This document shows positions 18,063 to 25,265 of a DNA stretch of 25,290 nucleotides, one piece after another. A program made the translations under genes and the position numbers. Origin of the DNA: Nitrospira sp. (GTDB taxonomy: Bacteria > Nitrospirota > Nitrospiria > Nitrospirales > Nitrospiraceae); contig JAKDNQ010000008.1 of the NCBI GenBank assembly GCA_030456405.1, positions 1-25,290 of the forward strand, read 5' to 3'. A model generated the notes under the pieces. The model did no database searches. It was not told the DNA's origin and saw nothing but the letters and a program-made list of their open reading frames with translations. Numbering within the stretch: the stretch's first letter is position 1; every line of letters starts with the position of its first letter.

Positions 18063-19097
18063 GTGAATGTCGTACTCCTGAAGGATTCCCACGACGAAGC
18101 CATGTGGGATCATTTTGTGCTGAGCCACCCACAGGCCTCAGGCTACCATACGCTGGCCTGGCGGGGCGTCATCAGTAAAGTCTTCGGGCATCGTACGTTT
18201 TACCTGATGGCCAAGGATGCAGGAGGGACGATCCTAGGGCTCCTTCCTATGGTATTGACGAAGAGTCCGATGTTCGGATGTTTCCTGACATCCATGGCTT
18301 TCTTGAATTATGGAGGAGTATTGGCTGATCGCGCCGATGCCCGTCTTGCACTTCTGGCGGCGGCGGGGGAAACGGCTAAGGATGTTGGAGCGGCTCACAT
18401 TGAATTGAGACAGACTGAGCCGATTGAAACTGACTGGCCGGTTCGTTCCCGCAAAGTCTCGATGAGACTCACGCTTCCTGCGGATTACGAGACCTTGCTG
18501 AAGGCCTACCCATCCAAGTTACGAAGCCAAATCCGGCGGGCGCAGAAAGAAGGAATGGACGTCCGCATCGGCGGCGAAGAGCTGCTTGAAGACTACTATC
18601 GTGTGTTTGCTCGATGTATGCGCGATTTGGGCACGCCCGTGTACGAGAAAGGGTTCTTTCAGTCGATTATCGAGGTCTTTCCCAAAGAAGTGCGACTGTG
18701 CGTGGTTTCGCTGAAGGGAATACCCCTTGCTTCGGGGCTGCTGTACGGTTTTCGCAGCACGCTGGAGATTCCTTGGGCAGCATCAGATCGGCGGTTCAGT
18801 CGGCAGGCCCCTAACATGCTTTTGTATAGCGCGGTGCTGGAGTTTGCCTGCCGTGAAGGATTCAAGGAGTTTGATTTTGGTCGATCATCGGTTGATAGCG
18901 GAACGTACCGATTCAAACAACAGTGGGGGGCGCATCCTCGCCAGCTGTATTGGTATTATTGGCTATCCGGAGGGCAGAGTCTCCCGGAGCTGAATCCAGA
19001 CAATCCCAAGTTCAAGGCCGCCATTTCCGTGTGGCAACGCCTTCCCTTACCAGTGGCCAATCTGATTGGTCCACATATTGTGAAGTATTTGCCATGA
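18063..19097 (+). CDS. FemAB-like protein, XrtA/PEP-CTERM-associated
   Basis: A 344-residue double-GNAT-fold protein if started at GTG 18063. The opening WDHFVLSHPQASGYHTLAW and VFGHRTFYLMA are typical of PEP-CTERM-associated FemAB proteins (TIGR03019 as I recall it). LRSQIRRAQKEGM, the basic helix of FemAB folds, is near residue 155. ASGLLYGF, ASDRRFSRQAPNMLLYSAVL, FDFGRSS and RFKQQWGAHP form the second GNAT domain. FemAB enzymes transfer aminoacyl groups from tRNA in peptidoglycan synthesis; in polysaccharide loci the target is unproven but is probably an amino group on the glycan. Its stop overlaps the start of the aminotransferase by ATGA. That suggests coupled translation, and an aminosugar could be made by one and decorated by the other (inference). 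Confidence 0.85.
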   Translation: MNVVLLKDSHDEAMWDHFVLSHPQASGYHTLAWRGVISKVFGHRTFYLMAKDAGGTILGLLPMVLTKSPMFGCFLTSMAFLNYGGVLADRADARLALLAAAGETAKDVGAAHIELRQTEPIETDWPVRSRKVSMRLTLPADYETLLKAYPSKLRSQIRRAQKEGMDVRIGGEELLEDYYRVFARCMRDLGTPVYEKGFFQSIIEVFPKEVRLCVVSLKGIPLASGLLYGFRSTLEIPWAASDRRFSRQAPNMLLYSAVLEFACREGFKEFDFGRSSVDSGTYRFKQQWGAHPRQLYWYYWLSGGQSLPELNPDNPKFKAAISVWQRLPLPVANLIGPHIVKYLP

Positions 19098-20341
19098 TGC
19101 CACAACGAACGCTTTCTCCAACTGCTGCTCCAATCTCTTTCTGGGATCTTATGGGCGCGGCAAGCGGCCTGTGGGGTGGGGGCACACATCGCGCGCGCTT
19201 GGTTCAAGAGCTGAAAGGAACGTTCTCGGCCCGTGAGGTGTTTCTGGTGTCGTCAGGAAAAGCGGCATTGACGGTGATTCTCAAGGCGCTCGCAGCATCG
19301 AGCGGAAGACGGCGAGTGATCGTTCCTGCCTATACCTGTTTTTCCGTGCCGTCTGCGATTGTCAGGGCTGGGTTGGACGTGGTGCTCTGCGATGTCGACC
19401 CGGAAACACTCGATTTCAATTTCACAGAACTTGAGGGCCTCATCAACGAGGAGGTCCTCTGTGTCGTGCCGACCCACCTATTTGGTCGCCCAGCAGATGT
19501 AACCCGTGTGAAACGACTCTGCGAGGGGACAGGCGTCGTGGTGGTTGAAGATGCCGCTCAGGCAATGGGCGGCCAGTCGGGGGGGCGCCTGCTTGGCACG
19601 CTAGGGGACGTGGCCTTCTTCAGTCTGGGGCGTGGGAAAAATCTTACGTGCGGTACAGGAGGAGTGATACTGGCGAGGTCATTACCCGTCGCTGAAAGAA
19701 TCAAAGCTGAGTATGCGACCTTGCCGGAGGCTCCTCGAGGTGAAGTCGCCAGGAATTGGCTTGAGATGGTCATGATGCGGTTCTTTATACACCCCTTGTT
19801 GTACTGGCTCCCCGCAGGACTTCCCTTTCTACGGCTAGGGGAGACCGTGTTTGATACGAACTTTCCGATATACCGTATGGATGAGGTACGTGCGCATCAG
19901 CTTCAGGGATGGGAACAGCGTTTGGTTCTAGCCAATCAAGAACGGGCGGCTTGTGCCGGCTGGCTCATCGAGGGATTGGATCTTGATTATAGAGGCATCA
20001 AGCCGATTACTGGGAAAGAGGCGGTTTATCTCAGACTTCCCGTGATGGTTCGGGATCGAGAAATGAAAGAGGCGATATGCCGGCAGAGCCGAGAAGTAGG
20101 CGCTGGGTTGAGTCCAAGCTATCCGGCGACGATTCAAGAGATTCCAGAGCTGACAGGCCGTTTAGTGAGCCGGAAGTGTGTCGGCGCTCAGGAGGTTGTC
20201 GATCGCTTGGTGACATTACCGACTCACCAATTCGTCACGGAAGCGGATCGTCTGAAAATCGGCCGGATATTGGGAAGCAGGGAGATCGGACCAGTTCCTG
20301 TAAAGGCCAAGAGCCCTAAAACGGCAGACTCCTCGTCATAA
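19094..20341 (+). CDS. DegT/DnrJ/EryC1/StrS family aminotransferase
   Basis: A 415-residue PLP enzyme. VSSGKAALTVILKAL forms the cofactor phosphate site, VPAYTCFSVPSAIVRAG and VDPETLDF follow, and VVEDAAQAMGG holds the Asp (153) that pairs with the PLP ring. The Schiff-base Lys is K182 in SLGRGKNLTCGTGGV. Family members aminate keto-sugars on nucleotides; here it probably provides an amino sugar precursor, though the unusual active-site wording (GRGKNLTCG rather than HATKNLTTG) marks a divergent branch whose substrate is uncertain. ATG 19094 overlaps the FemAB stop (ATGA); the next codon but one at 19097 is also an ATG. An upstream extension of the frame to 18923 lies inside the FemAB gene and is rejected. 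Confidence 0.85.
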   Translation: MMPQRTLSPTAAPISFWDLMGAASGLWGGGTHRARLVQELKGTFSAREVFLVSSGKAALTVILKALAASSGRRRVIVPAYTCFSVPSAIVRAGLDVVLCDVDPETLDFNFTELEGLINEEVLCVVPTHLFGRPADVTRVKRLCEGTGVVVVEDAAQAMGGQSGGRLLGTLGDVAFFSLGRGKNLTCGTGGVILARSLPVAERIKAEYATLPEAPRGEVARNWLEMVMMRFFIHPLLYWLPAGLPFLRLGETVFDTNFPIYRMDEVRAHQLQGWEQRLVLANQERAACAGWLIEGLDLDYRGIKPITGKEAVYLRLPVMVRDREMKEAICRQSREVGAGLSPSYPATIQEIPELTGRLVSRKCVGAQEVVDRLVTLPTHQFVTEADRLKIGRILGSREIGPVPVKAKSPKTADSSS

Positions 20342-20385
20342 CGACAGACTGTATTTTCTGTACGGAAGGGTTGGGCTGTCTCGCG

Positions 20386-21534
20386 ATGAGCATCTTTGTA
20401 TGCATGCAAATAGTCTTTTGGATTTCTATAGGATTTATCTGCTATGCCTATGTTGGCTATCCACTCCTCTTAATGTTGATAGGAGTTGTGCGCAACCGGC
20501 CTGTCGAAAAAGGGCCGTACCGGCCGACAGTGTCCTTTATCATCACGGCCTATAACGAGGAAAAGCGGATTCGTGAAAAGCTGCTCAATGCACTTCAGCA
20601 AGACTATCCTCGTGAGTCGTATGACGTGGTGGTGGCTTCCGATTGCTCGACGGACGGAACCGATGATCTTGTGCGATCGTTTTCGTCATTGGGCATCCGG
20701 CTGGTCCGATTGAACATGAAGGGGGGGAAAGAGGCCGCGCAGAAGCAGGCTGTCGAGTCGACAACGGGAGAGATCCTGGTGTTTTCGGATACCGCAACCA
20801 TGCTTGAACCAACGGCGATCAGCTCGATCGTCAAGAATTTTTCAGATCAGACCGTCGGCTGTGTCAGTAGTGTCGACCGCTTCATTGACACGGATGGGAC
20901 CGTCAGCGGAGAAGGAGCCTATGTCCGCTATGAAATGTTCCTGCGGAATCTTGAAACGCGAGTGAATACATTGGTTGGGTTGAGCGGGTCTTTCTTTGCG
21001 GCGCGCCGATCTGTCTGTCAAGGTTGGGCCCCTGACCTGCAAAGCGATTTCAATACCTTGCTGAATAGCGTTCGGAGCAGCTTGCGTGGAGTTGCTGATC
21101 CCGAATGTGTGGGGTTTTACATGAACCTCTCCGATCAGAGAAAAGAGTACGACCGCAAGGTGCGAACGATCGTCCGAGGCATATCGGTGTTCATGCGGAG
21201 CTTGTCCTTATTGAACCCTTTCCGGTATCACCTCTTCGCTTGGCAATTGTTTAGCCACAAACTCTGTCGATGGCTCGTTCCATTCGCGATGATCACCGCC
21301 CTGATGGCGAATGTGGTACTGGCATCGTCATCGCTGTTTTTTCGAGGGACTCTAGTAGTACAGGTGATATTCTACGCAATGGCATTGGCCTATCTCGCAA
21401 TCAAGCGGTTGCCCAGTGTCGGGATGTTGCGCATCCCGTCATTTTTCGTCATGGTGAATCTTTCAATTCTCGATGCCTGGATCCGCTACTTTCGAGGCGA
21501 GCGCATTGTGTCGTGGAGTCCGTCTAAACGGTAA
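20386..21534 (+). CDS. Membrane-anchored GT2 glycosyltransferase
   Basis: A 382-residue protein. One N-terminal membrane segment (about residues 5-28) precedes the GT-A domain, which has VSFIITAYNEEKRIREKLLN, VVVASDCSTDGTDD and LVFSDTATML, with SDT as the metal motif. LVGLSGSFFAARR and PDLQSDFNTLL follow, where Asp of QSDF is the likely catalytic base. Two or three hydrophobic segments close the protein (about 285-350). The layout is that of IcaA/EpsE-type glycosyltransferases that can polymerise or elongate at the membrane. RKVRTIVRGI replaces the QxxRW motif of processive synthases, so simple transfer is more likely than polymerisation. ATG 20386 is uncertain; TTG 20371 follows GGAAGGG, and ATG 20401 is a third option. 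Confidence 0.82.
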   Translation: MSIFVCMQIVFWISIGFICYAYVGYPLLLMLIGVVRNRPVEKGPYRPTVSFIITAYNEEKRIREKLLNALQQDYPRESYDVVVASDCSTDGTDDLVRSFSSLGIRLVRLNMKGGKEAAQKQAVESTTGEILVFSDTATMLEPTAISSIVKNFSDQTVGCVSSVDRFIDTDGTVSGEGAYVRYEMFLRNLETRVNTLVGLSGSFFAARRSVCQGWAPDLQSDFNTLLNSVRSSLRGVADPECVGFYMNLSDQRKEYDRKVRTIVRGISVFMRSLSLLNPFRYHLFAWQLFSHKLCRWLVPFAMITALMANVVLASSSLFFRGTLVVQVIFYAMALAYLAIKRLPSVGMLRIPSFFVMVNLSILDAWIRYFRGERIVSWSPSKR

Positions 21535-21564
21535 GGATTTTCTCTTGCCAGAAAAGGTTGAGCG

Positions 21565-21963
21565 ATGGAGCATGTGGACATCACGAAGAAGACGCTACGC
21601 CAATTCGGCCTTATGGTCGGTGGGATTTTCTTGTTCATCGGATTGTGGCCCTCAGTCTGGCGGCAGGAGGCGATGCGCATCTGGGTGGTTGTCCCGGGTG
21701 CGCTCCTGGCGGCTACCGGGCTTGTGGTGCCGGGTGTATTGAAACATGTGTACCGAGGATGGATGTGGGTCGGGCATGTGATGGGATGGGTCAATACCCG
21801 TATTATTCTAGGGATCCTGTTTTATGGCATGCTGACGCCAATGGGGGTGTTCATGAAATTGACCGGTCGTGATCCCATGCGAAGAAAGCTCGATCCTGAT
21901 ACGAAGACGTACCGTGTGATGTGTCAGCCAAGGCCCGCGTCCCATATGAAGAACATGTTTTGA
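21565..21963 (+). CDS. SxtJ-like small membrane protein
   Basis: A 132-residue membrane protein. FGLMVGGIFLFIGLWPSVWR (about 12-31), the adjoining segment WVVVPGALLAATGLVVPG (about 40-57) and IILGILFYGMLTPMGVFMKL (about 80-99) give three hydrophobic stretches, followed by GRDPMRRKLDP, a polar tail typical of SxtJ relatives. SxtJ was named from the saxitoxin cluster and is usually encoded next to a NodU-type carbamoyltransferase. Its function is not known; it probably works with that enzyme at the membrane. Here the carbamoyltransferase is about 10 kb upstream, while the DUF5989 partner is retained 40 bases downstream. AAAGG ends 8 bases before the ATG. Confidence 0.82.
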   Translation: MEHVDITKKTLRQFGLMVGGIFLFIGLWPSVWRQEAMRIWVVVPGALLAATGLVVPGVLKHVYRGWMWVGHVMGWVNTRIILGILFYGMLTPMGVFMKLTGRDPMRRKLDPDTKTYRVMCQPRPASHMKNMF

Positions 21964-21992
21964 GTATTGGGAACGTAGGGCGATAATTTCAC

Positions 21993-21998
21993 AAGGAG
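21993..21998 (+). promoter_or_regulatory. Ribosome binding site for the 50-residue DUF5989 gene
   Basis: AAGGAG lies 5 bases before ATG 22004. A near-perfect site here supports translation of a very short gene. Confidence 0.8.
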
Positions 21999-22003
21999 AC
22001 GAC

Positions 22004-22156
22004 ATGGGAGATTTTCTTCAAGAGCTGTGGGCTTTCATGAAGGAGCGGAAGAAGTTCTGGCTCTTGCCGATTATTCTGGTACTGGTGTTGCTGGGCTCTC
22101 TGATCGTTCTTACACAAGGGTCAGCCGTGGCGCCTTTTATCTACACGTTGTTTTAG
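22004..22156 (+). CDS. DUF5989 family small membrane protein
   Basis: A complete 50-residue protein, easily missed because of its length. A polar amphipathic start (MGDFLQELWAFMKERKKFW) is followed by one membrane helix (LLPIILVLVLLGSLIVL) and the ending TQGSAVAPFIYTLF. This pattern, including KKFWLLPI and GSAVAPFIYTLF, is that of the DUF5989 proteins found beside carbamoyltransferase and SxtJ genes. Its role is unknown. It begins 40 bases after the SxtJ stop with a strong ribosome site and ends at TAG 22154-22156, just before the mobile-DNA scar zone. Confidence 0.88.
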   Translation: MGDFLQELWAFMKERKKFWLLPIILVLVLLGSLIVLTQGSAVAPFIYTLF

Positions 22157-22347
22157 AAATGGTTATGCGGGATCGCTGGCAGTGCCCGTCTCATCTCTCA
22201 AGCGCTGATCTAGCCTTGTGTTGATCAGGTACCCATGATCAAAGACAGTGCGTGGATCGACGACTCCTGTGAAGTTGCCATGATGAGAGGACGTACTTCG
22301 TTATGATAACGCCATGTCTCTTTGTGGCTCAATTCGGCAGCAGTGCT
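22157..22347. other. Gene-free stretch upstream of the intron fragment
   Basis: No gene supported. It carries the inverted repeat at 22221-22242 and a 13-base palindrome CGTTATGATAACG at 22299-22311. Part of it may be the decayed domain IV of the group II intron whose 3' end follows, but no reverse-transcriptase reading frame survives. Confidence 0.4.
22221..22242. repeat. Perfect 7-base inverted repeat
   Basis: TTGATCA and TGATCAA are separated by 8 bases (GGTACCCA). There is no T-run after it, so it is not a convincing terminator. It could be a regulator site or a structural piece of the intron remnant. Confidence 0.45.
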
Positions 22348-22427
22348 TTCCCAACTGCCGGATGTGACCCCGCAAGTCCGGTGGTGTGGGAGGGGCAGCG
22401 GACGAGCCGCTACCTCTTATCCCGATT
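22348..22427 (+). mobile_element. 3' end of a group II intron (domains V and VI)
   Basis: The sequence folds as two hairpins. The first pairs ACTGCCGGA (22353-22361) with TCCGGTGGT (22377-22385) around a CCCCGC-containing tip and a two-to-three-base bulge, which is the shape of intron domain V. The second pairs GGGAGG with CCTC...TCCC and AGCGG with CCGCT (about 22388-22424). It leaves an unpaired A in CTTATCCC about 7 bases before CCGAT, as expected of the domain VI branch point and an intron ending in AT. The wording closely resembles 3' ends of bacterial group II introns that I remember, but the catalytic triad is not the textbook AGC in my pairing. No maturase gene or 5' end is present, so it is a remnant. 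Confidence 0.55.
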
Positions 22428-22451
22428 CACTGATATTAGGAAACTAGTAAA

Positions 22452-23654
22452 GTGACTGGCATTCTCGTTTTCTTTCATTGTGGATCAAATGCAGGATACG
22501 CCATTCAACGGCATGAATTCACATTTTCGCAAATGGCGTACAAACTCACAGCAGACTGGAATAATGTACATTTTGCGTATCCATCTTTAGAAAAAGGACG
22601 CTCATTAACGATTCCAGACCAACTGACGAATATAGTGAAAATAGATCCGCTTTCGGACGATAAAAATCACATTGACTATGTCAAGGAATACATCAATAGA
22701 AACAACATCCAAATTGCATTCGGATTCGACCAACCGGTAAATAGCACATTTTATAGTCATCTTAGATCAGCGGGAGTAAAGTACATTTACTCATACTGGG
22801 GAGCTCCAATGAGCTCGGTAAATTCCGGTATAAAGCTCCTATTTAAAAGGATTGGAGTGAGAATGTGTCGTAATAGGCCCGATGCATTTATTTTTCAATC
22901 TCAAGGAATGAAACTAACTGCAACCCATGGCAGAGGTATCCCCGAACGGCAGTGTCACGTAGTAAACTCCGGCATCGATACTGAGAAGTTCAAGCCAGAC
23001 CTAACTCAAACTTGGTATGCGCATGACACGTTAAACATCCCAAGGGAAAGAAAAATAGTGTATTACTCTGGGCACATGGAGCACAGAAAAGGTGTCCATG
23101 TTATCGTAAAAAGTGCGGCGCACCTTATCAACACTTTAAATAGAACCGACTTACATTTTATATTCTTTGGAAATAAACAAGGCCAAGAATCAGCATTCCA
23201 TCCCCTCTACAAAGGGACGAAAGCAGAGGCGCACATTACCTTTGGCGGTTATCGACATGATCTTTTTAAAATAATTCCATGCTGCCATGTAGGCTGCTTA
23301 GCAACAACTGGCTGGGATTCGTTTCCGATTTCGACTCTCGAGATCACATCGTCTGGGGTTCCTTTGATAGTATCGGACCTGCTAGGCGTCCGAGAAACAG
23401 TCATTCCGAACGAAACTGGATTTAGAATTACAGCTGGTGATTTTGTCATGCTTGCTGAAAGAATTATACAAATATGTGACGACGACGTGCTGCGTATGAA
23501 ACTTGGGCAGGGCGCTCGAAAACGAGTAACGAGCTTCTTTAAACGTGAAATGCAGATTGAAAACCTAACAAAACTAATTGTGAAAGAATCAAGAAGCATT
23601 TTCATGGGAGTAGAGAGAGGCATACGATCGGGCGCAAGCGTGTGCGCACCCTGA
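22452..23654 (+). CDS. GT4-like glycosyltransferase, A+T-rich, with an IS-derived C-terminus
   Basis: A 400-residue GT-B protein starting at GTG 22452, with AGG about 11 bases upstream. Recognisable parts are VVNSGIDTEKFKPD, IVYYSGHMEHRKGVHVIV, HFIFFGNKQGQE, HITFGGYRHDLFKII, and DSFPISTLEITSSGVPLIVS, where SFPISTLE corresponds to the E-x7-E donor region, then GVRETVIPNETGF. The base composition is clearly richer in A+T than any neighbour (many AAA, AAT, ATA codons), which points to transfer from another source. The last dozen or so residues (from about GIRSGAS) are encoded by the start of the IS3 transposase remnant read in another frame, so the original C-terminus was replaced. Since GT-B C-termini are often flexible, the enzyme may still work. 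Confidence 0.78.
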   Translation: MTGILVFFHCGSNAGYAIQRHEFTFSQMAYKLTADWNNVHFAYPSLEKGRSLTIPDQLTNIVKIDPLSDDKNHIDYVKEYINRNNIQIAFGFDQPVNSTFYSHLRSAGVKYIYSYWGAPMSSVNSGIKLLFKRIGVRMCRNRPDAFIFQSQGMKLTATHGRGIPERQCHVVNSGIDTEKFKPDLTQTWYAHDTLNIPRERKIVYYSGHMEHRKGVHVIVKSAAHLINTLNRTDLHFIFFGNKQGQESAFHPLYKGTKAEAHITFGGYRHDLFKIIPCCHVGCLATTGWDSFPISTLEITSSGVPLIVSDLLGVRETVIPNETGFRITAGDFVMLAERIIQICDDDVLRMKLGQGARKRVTSFFKREMQIENLTKLIVKESRSIFMGVERGIRSGASVCAP

Positions 23655-24060
23655 TGACACGCATGAGGATCAATGCCGTGTATCGGAAGCCTCGCACCAG
23701 CCACCGGTACCCCCGCCCATACGGTCTATCCCTACATACTACGCGATCTGACGTTCACCCGTTCCAATCACGTATGGGTGGCCGACATCACGTATATCCC
23801 GATGACACAGGGGTTCGTGCATTTGTTTGCCATTCTAGACTGGGCGAGTAGTCGAGTGTTGGCATGGCAGCTCCCCAATGCACTGACCACCAACGTCTGT
23901 CTGAAGTTGCTCCAGGAGGCGCTCACCTGGTATGGGTGCTGTCTTGACAACGTGCTTGTGGAGCGCCTCTGGAAGAGTATTAAATACCATGAGGTATATC
24001 TTCACGCCTACGGCGTCAGCGCTATCCAATAGGGCTTGGAACGTTACTTTCTAGAACCTA
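23617..24060 (+). mobile_element. Decayed IS3-family transposase (OrfB) remnant
   Basis: Frame one reads HTIGRKRVRTLM and NAVYRKPRTSHRYP, the HTH-like start of an IS3-type OrfB. At about 23721-23732 the reading frame shifts and continues TVYPYILRDLTFTRSNHVW, then WVADITYIPM with the first catalytic Asp and FAILDWASSRVLAWQL. The next motif, NTDQGSQFT with the second Asp, is absent: ALTWYG joins directly to LDNVLVERLWKSIKYHEVY, an in-frame loss of roughly 40-45 residues that spares the catalytic Glu of VERLW. A TAG at 24030-24032 interrupts the end (GLERYF follows) and the RPH-type tail is gone. Three independent lesions make it inactive. It overlaps the 3' end of the foreign glycosyltransferase. 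Confidence 0.82.
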
Positions 24061-24170
24061 ACGAGGCCGTATCGAGCGTTTGACGGATGAACATCAATGG
24101 AGTGTATGTTGACAATCTGCCCTCACGGCTCACCGCCGTAGGCAGAATACTGCGAGGCGCCACTTAGGGG

Positions 24171-25265
24171 ATGAACTATGCTGACCAAACAACTGGGGCC
24201 ACCTCTGAAATCAAGATGAATGTCGGTGGACTCAAATCGATCACTAAATCAGTCGTGGGAGAATTGGCTCATCGACTCGGCGTAGGTCCGTTTGTGTGCA
24301 GGGGGAAAGTGTTAATTTTAGCGTACCATCGCATTGTAACTCCTGACGATCTGAGTCGGGGCAATATTGAACCAGGAATGTATGTTCTCCGTGACGTGTT
24401 CGACATGCAGCTCCGTTGGCTATTAAAGCGATTCGAGATCCTTTCATTCGCGCAGTTGCTCGCACGGTGGAATGATAACAAGTGGGATGAGAAAAAGAGG
24501 TATTGTGTACTGACTTTCGACGATGGCTGGTTGGATAACTATCGCCATGCGTTCCCTATTCTAAAAGCGTATCACGTGCCTGCGACGATATTTCTCCCCA
24601 CGAATTATGTCGGAACGAATGAATGGTTCTGGCCTGAGAAGTTCGCATATCTTTTCGCTCGCCTTAGCCAAGAGTCGATGACTCCGACGCAACGGAAGAG
24701 CGCCGGTGATGTGATCGCTGAACTGTCTGGCCTGGCGCATCATGAATTTGATGGTCAGCACGGTGTCAGACTTTCCACCGTCTGGGAAGTGATCGGGCGT
24801 TGTAAATTAGCGCCCCCAAGCGAAATTCAGAGCGGGATTGGCAAGCTGAGTGAAATCCTGGAGGTTTCTGTGCCGCACGAAAGAGTGATAATGAATTGGA
24901 GTGAAGTGGCGGAGATGGCCGAGAACGCGATTTCTTTCGGCTCTCATTCCTGCTCACATCATTTGCTGACTCGGCTTAATGAGGAGACTATTCGGCAAGA
25001 ACTGCAGGAGTCCGATAGACTACTTCGTACCTTGCCAGTGGGATATCTTCCGGTCTTCTGTTACCCCAACGGAGATAATAACGATGCCATTCAGGGTTTG
25101 GTGCGGCAGGCTCAGTACGTGGCTGCCGTCGGGACGAGGTCCGGTGTAGAAGGTCGGCGTCCAGGAAACATGTATGAGTTGAACCGCATAGGTATGCACA
25201 ACGACATCAGTGAGACCGTTCCGTTGTTCTCGTTCCACTTGTTCCGTTCGGCTTGGGGTTTGTAG
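24171..25265 (+). CDS. Polysaccharide deacetylase (CE4/NodB-like), second copy
   Basis: A 364-residue protein from ATG 24171. VLILAYHRIV opens the domain. VLTFDDGWLDNYRHAF carries the Asp pair 117-118, VPATIFLPTNYVG follows, and FGSHSCSHHLL provides HxxxH (His259, His263). CYPNGDNND matches the late conserved loop. It is of the same type as the enzyme at 12155 (both have FWWDKIDYIF/FWPEKFAYLF-like wording and CYPNG) but is clearly divergent. No signal peptide is visible. The start is doubtful: AGGGG touches ATG 24171 directly, and ATG 24216 (residue 16) would give an N-terminus closer in length to the other deacetylase. It follows the IS remnant, so its promoter region may be of mobile origin. 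Confidence 0.83.
   Translation: MNYADQTTGATSEIKMNVGGLKSITKSVVGELAHRLGVGPFVCRGKVLILAYHRIVTPDDLSRGNIEPGMYVLRDVFDMQLRWLLKRFEILSFAQLLARWNDNKWDEKKRYCVLTFDDGWLDNYRHAFPILKAYHVPATIFLPTNYVGTNEWFWPEKFAYLFARLSQESMTPTQRKSAGDVIAELSGLAHHEFDGQHGVRLSTVWEVIGRCKLAPPSEIQSGIGKLSEILEVSVPHERVIMNWSEVAEMAENAISFGSHSCSHHLLTRLNEETIRQELQESDRLLRTLPVGYLPVFCYPNGDNNDAIQGLVRQAQYVAAVGTRSGVEGRRPGNMYELNRIGMHNDISETVPLFSFHLFRSAWGL

Noticed and set aside
18923..19093. Upstream extension of the aminotransferase frame
   Set aside because: It lies inside the FemAB gene; ATG 19094 with the ATGA overlap is the natural start and precedes the conserved fold.
24087..24170. Short frame MNINGVYVDNLPSRLTAVG after the IS remnant
   Set aside because: Only 27 codons without a ribosome site; more likely IS-flanking debris than a gene.
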